A stretch of DNA of 10,140 nt from Phoronis ovalis (taxonomy: Eukaryota; Phoronida; Phoronidae), in contig JAOXYB010067356.1 of the NCBI GenBank assembly GCA_028565635.1, positions 1 to 10,140 on the forward strand, given 5' to 3'. Numbering within the stretch: the first letter of the stretch is position 1; the number at the start of each line of letters is the position of its first letter. Of the stretch, positions 1-8,053 are shown piece after piece. The notes under the pieces are model-generated. The model had not been told where the DNA came from and did no database searches. It saw nothing but the letters and a program-made list of their open reading frames with translations. A program made the translations under genes and the position numbers.

Positions 1-1586
1 ATACAAAGATAGCTTTACAACTACAGAAACTACATCATATGATGGGCATCTGTCTGCACCCGCAGACCTCTTGTTTGTATATAGTATAATATGTATAATA
101 TTGTATTACAACTACAGCATTATAAAATATGATAGCACTTTTTTATTTCTTTTTGTTTGAGTTACATATATTGTATGTTATTTTAATATATATCGTATTT
201 ATTTACGCAGCTGACAAATATTACATGTGCTGTAGATATCTGTTTATCCAAAGCTGTTTTTTAATCTGCAAAATTGGGTATGAAGAAGATGAATATGCTT
301 TATTTAGTATAAAAATCTATAGGCTTGTTCAAAATGGATATAAACAAGGTTTTTGGCTTCAACCATTTTTCAAATTTTTTGTGAAGAATGAAATCAGAAA
401 AGTAAAAACAGCACTTTGAAAATGCAAAAATTTGTTGTTTTTGAACTTATAGCAATTTTGTATAATAATTTTTTTACTTGGGCCTGATTTTTATGTATTA
501 AAAGTGAGCTTAGGACAAATGTCTCTCAATGTTTCTTAAGTAAATTACCTTAGATGAGACTCAACAATCAATCTAAGTTCATATGACCTTTTGTCTTTTC
601 TGAATAGATGTATGCCCTAATGCATAGTTTCTGTGATAACTTACAAAAATTTTAATCTGTTCCCTAATAGTTGAAAACTATGAGCTAATGTTGCATCAGA
701 AACGACAAGCATCCTAATGCTAATCCATAAAAATCAGGTCAAAGTCAAAAAACATTTTTTATCCTAAATTGTTATATTGGAAAAAAAATAAGATAATATA
801 CATTTTCAAATAGTGCTGTGTGCCGTTTTGATTTTTCTGATTTAATTTTTTCACAAAAAAGTTGAAGGTCATAGTCTAAAATGACATTCCACTAAATGTT
901 TTTAAAAGTGATCTATCGGAACAAACATGATGAACCCAGTGTATTGTTTTAATCTATTCTGTATGATTTCAATATATTGTAATTTGTCATTTACATTTTA
1001 AAAGTTGTTATGCCTGTGGGTACCAGTTAATTTTATGGGAGCTGTCAAATATATCTGTTTTATTGCATTCAGTTGTTGTTTTCAATAGCTATGTATAACT
1101 GTTAGTGTAATATAACTTTATTACAGTATTCTTGAGGTGCAAATGTATAATTTGAATCATATACTGAAAAATTGTCAATTAACAAACTTTAAACACAGCA
1201 ATTTTGGCTTCCACTAAAACTTATTTCTTTATTTAATGTTGCAGATGGTGGCTCCATATCACCAAAAAAAGCATATCTAGTTTATCTTTTTAATACTAAA
1301 GTGAAACCAACAGACTAAAGTTTAAATTGATGAAAATTTGAATTTGAATGCTGTGTGATCGAATTTGATTTTTTCTATTCTCATTTGTATTGGATGATCA
1401 TATGATTTTATAAGGAAAACATGTTTAAAATGAAAAGCGATAACATTTTTGTGATTTATAGACAGTTGGAGATTTTTAACAATGATACCCATGTAGTGAG
1501 GACAATACTAAAATACCTGGTATTATTATTTAATTTTCAAGCTTTACATTTCAAAAAAAAGCTTGTTATTCGTAAGTGATATCTAC
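1..1586. other. Upstream AT-rich DNA, no gene seen
   Basis: This stretch is very AT-rich, with frequent stops in all frames. A 96-codon open frame at 129-419 has a low-complexity composition rich in F, I, Y and L, which is what AT-rich DNA gives by chance, and it shows no domain or splice context. The only repeat noticed is a 12-bp direct repeat, ttacaactacag, at 15-26 and 106-117. I see no RNA gene or promoter that can be supported. Confidence 0.6.
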
Positions 1587-1683
1587 CTTTGATATCATGA
1601 GCTACCGCATCACAATCTGTCATAAGGAACCTCTTGAGTTGTACTCTTGTACACAGTTTCAATGCTGCCGGCACTCTGTCCAT
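1587..1683 (-). CDS. Candidate first coding exon of a divergent, unrecognised gene
   Basis: On the minus strand an ATG at 1683 opens 32 codons plus one base, ending at a plausible 5' splice site (AAAG|GTAGAT, GT at 1586-1585). The peptide begins MDRVPAALKLCTRVQLKRFL and continues with MTDCDAVAHDIK. It is less AT-biased than chance frames here and looks like a basic, helical segment, but I do not recognise a family. The frame stays open upstream of the ATG for about 30 codons, to a TGA near 1780. The patch 1561-2040 holds 11 CpGs in 480 bp, above the local background, and TATAAAG lies about 90 bp upstream on the same strand. Together this could be the start of a gene transcribed away from the kinesin gene. 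No downstream exon was found on the minus strand between 1 and 1586. Chance is a serious alternative, because the plus strand also has a short open frame here. Confidence 0.2.
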
Positions 1684-1769
1684 GTTATTAATTGACCACA
1701 ATGTTCTTCCTTTTTTCTTTGCGTAAACAATAATTATAAATTTTACGAATTCTTTGTGAATCACCAGTT

Positions 1770-1776
1770 CTTTATA
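1770..1776 (-). promoter_or_regulatory. Possible TATA box for the candidate minus-strand gene
   Basis: The minus strand reads TATAAAG here, a full TATA-box match, 87 bp upstream of the ATG at 1683. A start site about 30 bp downstream would leave a leader of roughly 60 nt. In DNA this AT-rich such a heptamer is common by chance, so it matters only if the exon at 1587-1683 is real. Confidence 0.1.
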
Positions 1777-2698
1777 TTTTCAAAATCATCCTCTTTACTT
1801 CTCGGGTGAACACATTAGGATGTAGACGCCCTATTGTTTCCAAAATTTAGAATGGTTGGTACGTCGTTTTCACTTGATTATTACAAAAATAAATTAGAGG
1901 TGTTTTTTCTGGGTGATCTAGGATCCAACCTCTATGACATGGAATGGTGAAATAGACTTTAGAAACATAGCTTGTCAATCATAGTGCAAACTTGCCAAAA
2001 AGGTGGCAGCACTTTACTATCTCCTAAACGAGATTTCGAAAATACAATTGTAAAAGACAGTTCAAGTACTTTGGTCAACTAAGTGCTTGAACAAGTGATT
2101 GTTCTTAGTTAAAAAAAAATGTGCAGAAATTAAAAAAAACACATAATTTACTAAAACTTCAAAGTGATAATCCAGGTACAGCTGGTTACAGAGGCATTTT
2201 CTGCTCCTTTTCACTGAATAAAGTTGGCATGAATACCCTAGATCTGCTCATTACTAGCATATTTCTTTAGTCAAAAGTTGTTATAGTTGCAATTTTAAAA
2301 ATTGTTTAGTAATGTTTGTCCTCCTAACTATGCTTATGTGGTCATATTCAATAAGAAAAATAACCTGTTCACATTTTTTTCTTTTATTGACAAAGGAAAA
2401 ATTTGAAAAGTTTGTATATTTGTGTAATGGATATTGACATTCTCATAATATTTGAACATGAAGGTCAAGAACTTTATTGAAATTCTTTAACAAACTTATT
2501 TGAATATATATTACTATACTTCTTTTGCTCCACACACCTGTCATTTGTAAAAATAGTTTTGATCTGTTTTGAAAATTTTCTATTAAAAGATTTTATAATA
2601 AATGTCATTGTAAGTTACCTTTTGCTTTGGTAAAATGTTAATGGTGCATTAAATGCAAATTTGATAAGGTGTATCATTAGTTAATGGATATGTCTCAA

Positions 2699-2779
2699 TT
2701 AAATTTTGAGAACTATATCTCCATATGCTTTTTAAAAATAACGTTTATGCATTCAGTTAAATTTTGAGAACTATATCTC
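2699..2779. repeat. Two-copy duplication with 58-bp period
   Basis: An identical 23-bp block occurs at 2699-2721 and at 2757-2779; its core is ttttgagaactatatct. The DNA after each copy is also similar but diverged (a t-rich run, then tatgc, then cag), so this looks like an old tandem duplication of about 58 bp whose core stayed intact. No function can be assigned. Confidence 0.7.
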
Positions 2780-3796
2780 TGCATACATTTTTAAATTGTA
2801 TATATGCTCAGTACATATCTGACATATTTGGACAAGCAACTTTAAAAATTGGAAAATAAAAGCATTACAAGGTGCACATTAATCTTTCCAGTAAATTGCA
2901 TTTTGTGTCTTTGAATTTGACAAGTCACTAGAAACAAATTGATCAAAAGACACATCATAGCATGGTCAGATTACCGTTGGAAAATAAGTGCCAAACTGTT
3001 ATCATATTTTTTTTAATGGCAATGCCTTTCTCATACTGTAAACTGTTGTACTATGTTTAGTATACAATTATTTTATAGCCTTTTATTATCTTTTGATAGC
3101 AGTGTTATTTTAACAATGGGTTATCATATCTCAAATTTGTATACCTCAATGAAACCCCATTATCAACCATAACAACAATTTTACAGAATTAAATTTGAAC
3201 AGAAGTCATGGAATTATGATACGGATTGCCTCATTCGCTGCTGAAAAAGCTATGCATTTACCATCTGCAGTGATAAAAATCTACAGAATGCTAACCTTAA
3301 ATAATGCAGCAGTTCTGTGTGTATGCTTTCATTATACTTATTTACCTCCGTATAAACAATATTAAAACAGTATATATGTTCTTAAAAAATCTCTTAGGAA
3401 AAGAAATAATTAAATTTTCCTCGTCATTGACTGGATGTTGAAAATTATCGTAATATTGCATTTCCTCTCTTCATTGCGTATTCAGATTGCTTTTTTACCA
3501 AGAGGAATCGGTGAAGTGGACATTCGTTTATGGAGTACATAGAGACCTATTGATTATTGCTTTGAGGGGAGTAAGGCTGATGTTTCTATCTTGTCAAGCG
3601 ACACAAATCATATGTAGCAATCAATAAATTGTTAGTAAACTTACATAATTTGTTACCATCAAACATTAAACCGATAATGAAAAGAAGGTTATGTTTTGTT
3701 TAGAGCTAATGATAATTATATGCACAATTATATTCAAGGAATGTGATATCAATATCTGACCTATTACCCCTACAATAGAAGTAGGTTGATCCAACT

Positions 3797-3845
3797 CCAG
3801 TACTACAGACAATAATACGGTTGCCCGCTGAGTGTGGAGTACTGG
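3797..3845 (+). other. Small inverted repeat in the presumed 5' leader
   Basis: ccagtact at 3797-3804 is the exact reverse complement of agtactgg at 3838-3845, giving an 8-bp stem with a 33-nt loop, about 70 nt before the start codon. It could fold in the leader RNA, or be a paired binding site in DNA. It is short enough to be chance. Confidence 0.3.
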
Positions 3846-3869
3846 TTTTACAACTTGTCAACAAAAAAC

Positions 3870-3896
3870 ATGAAACAGTCCAAAGAAAATGGATAA
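3870..3896 (+). promoter_or_regulatory. Upstream ORF 1 in the kinesin leader (8 codons)
   Basis: An ATG at 3870 encodes MKQSKENG and stops at TAA 3894-3896, 16 nt before the main start codon. It has A at -3, so it could be recognised by scanning ribosomes and lower translation of the main frame. It counts only if the transcript begins upstream of 3870 and no leader intron removes this part. Confidence 0.35.
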
Positions 3897-3906
3897 AAAT
3901 TCTTAA
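3889..3906 (+). promoter_or_regulatory. Upstream ORF 2, in frame with and stopping just before the kinesin start
   Basis: An ATG at 3889 encodes MDKNS and stops at TAA 3904-3906. It overlaps upstream ORF 1 in another frame. Because this frame is that of the kinesin, the TAA is an in-frame stop six nucleotides upstream of the kinesin ATG. This rules out an N-terminal extension in this exon and fixes the start at 3913. Confidence 0.4.
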
Positions 3907-3912
3907 AAAACA

Positions 3913-3959
3913 ATGTCGAATGTAAAGGTTGCGGTTCGAGTGAGACCACTGAACAAGCG
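3913..3959 (+). CDS. Kinesin-3 motor (KIF16B/STARD9 type), coding exon 1: start codon and beta-1 strand
   Basis: This exon holds the start codon and residues 1-15 plus two bases of codon 16 (CG|G, Arg). It reads MSNVKVAVRVRPLNK. VKVAVRVRPLN is the hallmark first beta strand of the kinesin motor, and RVRP is the N4 motif that packs against the adenine of bound ATP. The start is secure: A at -3, an in-frame TAA at 3904-3906 just upstream, and the usual kinesin-3 spacing of only three residues between Met and VKVAVRVRP. The exon ends at a consensus 5' splice site (CG|GTGAGT), phase 2, which joins exactly to the single G that opens exon 2. Kinesin-3 proteins of this clade are processive plus-end motors; KIF16B carries early endosomes through a PX tail and STARD9 acts at centrosomes. 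Which tail this gene has cannot be seen. An antisense open frame over this exon (3706-4035) is a shadow. Confidence 0.93.
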
Positions 3960-4462
3960 GTGAGTAACAAATTTGTATAAACTGTAAGAAATCGGAAATA
4001 GAAATCTTGGAATCAAGCACCTTGACCTGGTTCACATGGAATCGTTTACTAATGGCGCCGAATACGAATTGTAATCGAGATGAAACCTTCCCGATATGAT
4101 TACTGAGATTTAGAACCCGTTTTCTATGAATTTCTTTAATCTGACGCCATATTACTTGGTATTTCTTATTTTAACAACAGAATCCTGAAAGAACGTAGTA
4201 ACTAGGTTGAGATACTACTAACTACACTACATCCTGGAGTCCTCAATCCGCAGTAAATATAATGCAGACATTAAGCAATGCTAATAATGAACTTCCATCC
4301 AGCGTAATATTATGTACGCAAACTTCTGTCTAATAATCCAGAGATCAGTGCGAAACATTAAAAATTGGTTGCATGTTCAAACTGATTGAGATTCTAAATT
4401 TAATACTGGATTGTATGCCTGTCTACCCCATGGTGTCCTACCATAATTGAGTTAATGTGCTA

Positions 4463-4578
4463 TGCATTTTTTAATATGTAACAGGACAAACCACAACTAC
4501 TGACCACTGAAACCTAACATACTATGCATTGTTAACATTTATTCAAAGTAAAAAAATGTATAATAAATAATGCAAACT
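4463..4578 (+). repeat. Left arm of a 116-bp inverted repeat flanking kinesin exon 2
   Basis: This block is the reverse complement of 5285-5400 over 116 bp without gaps, with one mismatch (A4560 against C5303). Homology stops sharply at both ends. It starts tgcattttttaat and ends aatgcaaact, so each arm has tgcatt/aatgca near its own ends, a weak terminal inverted repeat that could fit a small MITE-like element. No target-site duplication was recognised. The arm ends 17 bp before exon 2. Near identity in intronic DNA implies a recent origin, gene conversion between arms, or an assembly artefact. Confidence 0.95.
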
Positions 4579-4581
4579 CAT
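4577..4581 (+). promoter_or_regulatory. Candidate branch point for exon 2, at the edge of the inverted repeat
   Basis: ctcat matches the animal branch-site pattern CTNAY, with the branch A at 4580, 16 nt before the first base of exon 2. That is close to the lower limit of usual spacing. Its first two bases belong to the repeat arm, so a folded hairpin would place the branch site at the junction of stem and loop. Other sites in this AT-rich tract could serve instead. Confidence 0.3.
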
Positions 4582-4595
4582 TTATATACTTTTAG

Positions 4596-4665
4596 GGAAA
4601 TTGAACAGCAATCAAAGTTTGTTGTGGAAATAAATGGTGATACAGTCAGTATACACAATGTGAAG
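4596..4665 (+). CDS. Kinesin-3 motor, coding exon 2: residues 16-39
   Basis: This 70-bp exon completes Arg16 with its first base and encodes EIEQQSKFVVEINGDTVSIH followed by NVK. The acceptor is ttttag|G and the donor is AAG|GTAGGT (phase 0). In kinesin-3 motors the segment after RVRPLNKRE reads as a short linker, a beta strand of the form FIIxM or IIVEV, a turn, and a second strand (TTIxNLK or AKIRNLK in family members as I recall them). FVVEINGDTVSIHNVK fits, with VEI-G closer to STARD9 than to KIF16B. The exon length is not a multiple of three, so skipping it shifts the frame. It sits in the 706-bp loop between the arms of a nearly perfect inverted repeat, which could affect its splicing. 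Confidence 0.9.
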
Positions 4666-5284
4666 GTAGGTATATATTCAGTGACTAGGTTATTCACATT
4701 GTAGAAGTGTCACATCCCTGGAAATGGATAATGTATTGGACGTCGTCATGGATTATCAAAAAAACACATGTTATGTCAGGAACTGCTGCTAAATTGAAAA
4801 AAGTGGAGTGGAATTTTTAAATTTCAAGAATTTTATGCATATACGCCAAAGGAGTAATTAATAAGAACATTACCTGCATATTATTCCTGAACCTATCATG
4901 TCTGATAGGATAATGTCACATGTGTCAATTTTTAAATACATTACTACATATATCAGCTGGATTTATATTGTGAAATTATACTGATAATGTGGATATAAAT
5001 GTAATATGAAACCTGCAAGTTTTGAAGACAGAAGCAGTGGATTTTTTTATGCCTCAAGATATTTACTCCTGTACCTCATGGAATATAAATATGAATTATA
5101 AAAGAAGCAAATGCTTATTAAATTATGTAGTCCATAACATAAATATTACGGAAATCATATGATTACAAAAAAGCCAATATATGTTGCATAAAGAACCCTC
5201 ATGTGTCAAGGAACCAAGCATTTAATAGCAGCACCTGGTTTTTTTCATAATGTTTTACTATTAGTAATCTAACAAGCAGCTTGC

Positions 5285-5400
5285 AGTTTGCATTATTTAT
5301 TACACATTTTTTTACTTTGAATAAATGTTAACAATGCATAGTATGTTAGGTTTCAGTGGTCAGTAGTTGTGGTTTGTCCTGTTACATATTAAAAAATGCA
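5285..5400 (-). repeat. Right arm of the 116-bp inverted repeat, in kinesin intron 2
   Basis: This is the reverse complement of 4463-4578 (115 of 116 positions). It begins agtttgcatt and ends aaaaaatgca. The two arms are separated by 706 bp that include exon 2, and this arm starts 619 bp after the exon. No third copy was noticed in the window. Whether the block is a dispersed element elsewhere in the genome cannot be told from here. Confidence 0.95.
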
Positions 5401-7114
5401 ATTTCGATTTAAAATTATCATTGAGAAGTACTAATTGGTTTTCCAGAAATTCTGTTTAAATTCTTGTCCATCAAAAACTGGTTTTATTGCATCATGTAAA
5501 ACTACATATTATTACATAGAATAAGCAACCTTAAATTACTTTCATTCATTATAGGCTTACTGAATTTACAGTTTTCAATAGTGAGGTTTATATACAATGT
5601 TTCATATCTAACCTTTGTAAAAGGAATGCTGTATGTATGTAAAGTAGGGTTAACATGTGTCACACACTGTTAATGAAATGGCTTGCTAAGTTTAAGCCAT
5701 TCTAAAAGTCTATTCCTGGAGTTTTAGTATATGAAACAGTTTACCTCCCATTTCTCTTTCTTAATTATTTAAACAAAATTTGGGCCTTTGTCACACCAAG
5801 GAGAAACTATTAAGCAATTCTTCCTTGAATCGAATTCTGTATCCAAGAATATTAAGATGTCCTGTATGGTTGGTAAATAATTGATTACATCAATAACTGG
5901 ATTAATTTGTAACATATATTTCCTTCTGTATTAAACGTCATTTTAATATCACTGTCCCAATTGTTTTATCTTTCTGCCCTTGATATGCAATACTTTATCA
6001 AATCGTTTGAGTAGTAAATATTCCCCGCCCTAATCTGTGATCTATTATATGTGTACTTTTGCACAGCTTACACTAATTTTTGGGTAAGCATTGCATTATC
6101 CTTAGTATAGAGAATGTTACATCTAGAATACTTCCTACTTAGAAATAGAAACAACATCATAAGTCAAGTGTTTCTGGTTTGACAAGAATTCAGATTTATA
6201 ATTAGAACTTGTTAATTCTGCAGCATGAAATGTGATAAATGTATTCATCATCAGGGCTTTCATTTTTTACAAGTTGGGTATGGTTTTGTATAAAAAGGAT
6301 GATGAAGGAGACAATGAACAAGCATCCATGTTTTATGTACCTTGTTTCTCTGGTTTTTCTAGTAGTTATCATTCATAGTCTTCAATGTTTCCTGTCATTA
6401 AAATGTATAAAATTTCACTGGAGTGTTACGACACATGCAAAAATCATGTCACTGGTCAGTACTGGCTCTATATATTTGCAAAGCATTAAAAACTGACACA
6501 GCAAATGATATTTCAACTATCTATATTTTCTAATTTTTTAAAGTAACTATAGCAATATGCTTGTTGCTACCATCTATCATGTTAATGTCTTCTGTAATAA
6601 CTATCATATGAGTAATTAAGTTAATAGCTTTTTGTCCTCAGATCTGCTAGAAATAATCTGTGAACTTTCCCACTAGGTTTTGAGAGCAAAAACAAAAAAA
6701 AAATCCATACATGCACTTAGAATGTATCCTGTAAATCAGAAAGTTTATTTGTTCTTTCTTCAACATAAACAATGTAATTAAATTGGATTGGGAAACAATG
6801 AAGCTCACAGAGTTGCCTAAGGTGGTACATTGAGAAAAAGCACCACTGTTAATATGGTTGTACCTTGTAAAAGTGTTACTTGGTTGTATTAATACAAGTT
6901 CTTTCAATTTTTTGTTTGTGACCATTTTGAGTCTGCTACACTGTTACTGTTATACACAACCAGGTACAAAATTTAGATTTGCAGTGTGAAGAATTTTGAT
7001 ATACTAGAATGCGATAAGCGGATACAGAGAACTTTGTAACAATGGTAGTTAAACCATAACATCCTATAACGACACCTCAGTTTTTTGAAGGATAACAATT
7101 CTAATGCTGTATAG

Positions 7115-7158
7115 AAGAGTCGTCCCAAGAGTCGTCCCAAGAGTCGTCCCAAGAGTCG
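7115..7158. repeat. 12-bp GC-rich tandem repeat, 3.7 copies
   Basis: aagagtcgtccc occurs three times in perfect succession (7115-7126, 7127-7138, 7139-7150), followed by a partial fourth copy (aagagtcg). It stands out from the surrounding AT-rich intron in GC content and has one CpG per unit. In one plus frame it would read as K-S-R-P repeats, but it lies inside intron 2 about 200 bp before exon 3, with no splice sites to make it coding. A minisatellite is the simplest reading. Confidence 0.95.
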
Positions 7159-7361
7159 CCAATCTTACAATTAGTATGAAATACCCGTTTGTTTTCCAAA
7201 ATGGATGTTTCTGATTTTATATTATTTAAAAGTACAATACAGCATTCCACAGTGCACTGATTAGTCCTATGTATAAATATTTTTCTCTTGTTTTCTTATA
7301 CTGTTTTGTACTATAATAAATAAAATGCTTATTGATAAACTCTTGGTGTTTTTTTTTGCAG

Positions 7362-7475
7362 CTTGAAAGCAGTCAGGACATAGCGGATAGTCGTGAACGT
7401 GTCAGAGACTTCACATTTGACTATGCATACTTATCAGTGGACCCAGCCAATCGAAAACATGCATCTCAGGAAATG
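7362..7475 (+). CDS. Kinesin-3 motor, coding exon 3: residues 40-77, up to the segment before the P-loop
   Basis: This 114-bp exon (38 codons, phase 0 at both ends) follows a strong acceptor (ttttgcag) and ends at ATG|GTAAGC. It encodes LESSQDIADSRERVRDFTFD, then YAYLSVDPANRK, then HASQEM. FTFDYAYLS matches the kinesin strand F-x-FD-Y; ASQEM is the conserved start of the helix preceding the P-loop, which in relatives continues V-F-x-x-L-G. The DSRER block before the FTFDY strand resembles GDSRE in STARD9 and GDSGRER in KIF16B and is absent from KIF1A, as I recall those proteins; this places the gene in the KIF16B/STARD9/Klp98A branch. SV-P after Y-Y/L leans to STARD9. The next exon, carrying GQTGSGK, was looked for in the remaining sequence and not found. 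Confidence 0.93.
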
Positions 7476-8053
7476 GTAAGCCATCTTGTAGTATACCAAC
7501 TTTAAACATGCCAGAAAGCTTTAACAATAAATAGATAGCATATTTGAGACTATCTATATATATATATTAAACCACACATAATATTTGTTAAACTGTATAT
7601 ATTGAAAGTTAAGCAGTTTTTCCTATTTTAAATTTACTACAAGCGTAGATTTCATGAGCTCCCTGTATATATGGCTATCGAATGTTCTAAGAATTGTTCT
7701 AAACATATATGAGAGATAAGGTGCAAATTATTCTTACCTATTAATTTAACACAACTTGCCCCCAGGTAATCATAATTAAGCAGTTAATAATTGTAAAGTA
7801 GAAGAACCCCTTATACACATGAACTACTTTCAGAATATATAATTATTTGTATTACACCTGTACACTCATTTAAGAAGAAGGTAATTAACCAGGGGCACAC
7901 CTGAGTTTAATTTCTTTGTGCAGAGCCTGAGTTTTAGCTAATGTTTTGAAATATGAATAGTCAGATTTTACTGAGCATTAAATAAGTCCTGTACATATAT
8001 AGCTTGGTAAAAACAAACAGTCTATAACCACTGAAATTGATATCTTTGCTTTA

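Larger units (their letters stand above)
1684..3420. other. AT-rich DNA between the candidate divergent exon and the kinesin promoter zone
   Basis: No exon, RNA gene or transposon is recognised. The first part (to about 2040) is CpG-richer than the rest. From 2401 to 3360 only five CpGs occur in 960 bp. The stretch contains one imperfect tandem duplication at 2699-2779. Confidence 0.5.
3421..3912 (+). promoter_or_regulatory. Probable promoter and 5' leader zone of the kinesin gene
   Basis: CpG dinucleotides rise sharply around the first coding exon: 27 in 3421-4380, against 5 in 2401-3360 and 4 in 4381-5340 (hand counts over equal 960-bp blocks). A CpG-retaining island around a 5' end is typical of an unmethylated promoter in animals that methylate DNA. 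No convincing TATA or initiator could be chosen, and a non-coding 5' exon further upstream is possible, so the transcription start is not fixed. The part nearest the start codon carries two short upstream ORFs and a small inverted repeat. Confidence 0.45.
3960..4595 (+). other. Intron 1 of the kinesin gene (636 bp, phase 2)
   Basis: GTGAGT opens the intron and ttttag closes it. Its 5' two thirds share the CpG-rich character of the promoter zone, giving way near 4380 to CpG-poor DNA. Its last 133 bp are mostly the left arm of the inverted repeat at 4463-4578. No exon, RNA gene or transposon coding sequence was found inside. The pyrimidine tract at the 3' end (4581-4593) is short and broken by A residues. 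Confidence 0.85.
4666..7361 (+). other. Intron 2 of the kinesin gene (2696 bp, phase 0)
   Basis: The intron runs from GTAGGT to a strong acceptor with a T-rich tract ending tttttttttgcag. It holds the right arm of the inverted repeat (5285-5400) and a 12-bp tandem repeat (7115-7158). Short hairpins also occur, such as cctatca/tgatagg at 4892-4909. Open frames at 6239-6496 (plus) and 6647-6925 (minus) have no recognisable domain, and chance frames of this size are expected in DNA this AT-rich. No nested gene or transposase was found. Confidence 0.85.

Noticed and set aside
129-419. 96-codon plus-strand open frame
   Set aside because: It is rich in F, I, Y and L as expected from AT-rich DNA; no domain, splice context or CpG support.
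3930-3947. ggttcgagtgagacc, resembling a tRNA or SINE B box
   Set aside because: It encodes the V-R-V-R-P motif of the kinesin; no A box or cloverleaf surrounds it.
3706-4035. 109-codon minus-strand open frame
   Set aside because: It is antisense to kinesin exon 1, whose coding sense, start and splice donor are clear; its composition shows no family features.
4463-5400. An autonomous DNA transposon with 116-bp terminal repeats
   Set aside because: The interior holds a kinesin exon and stop-rich intron rather than a transposase, and no target-site duplication was recognised; a non-autonomous or fold-back origin stays open.
6023-6030. ccccgccc, a GC-box-like site
   Set aside because: It is isolated in CpG-poor intron DNA with no other promoter sign.
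6239-6496. 85-codon plus-strand open frame in intron 2
   Set aside because: Hydrophobic, AT-driven composition with no motif; length within chance for this base composition.
6647-6925. 92-codon minus-strand open frame in intron 2
   Set aside because: No recognisable domain, no splice sites placed to use it, CpG-poor surroundings.
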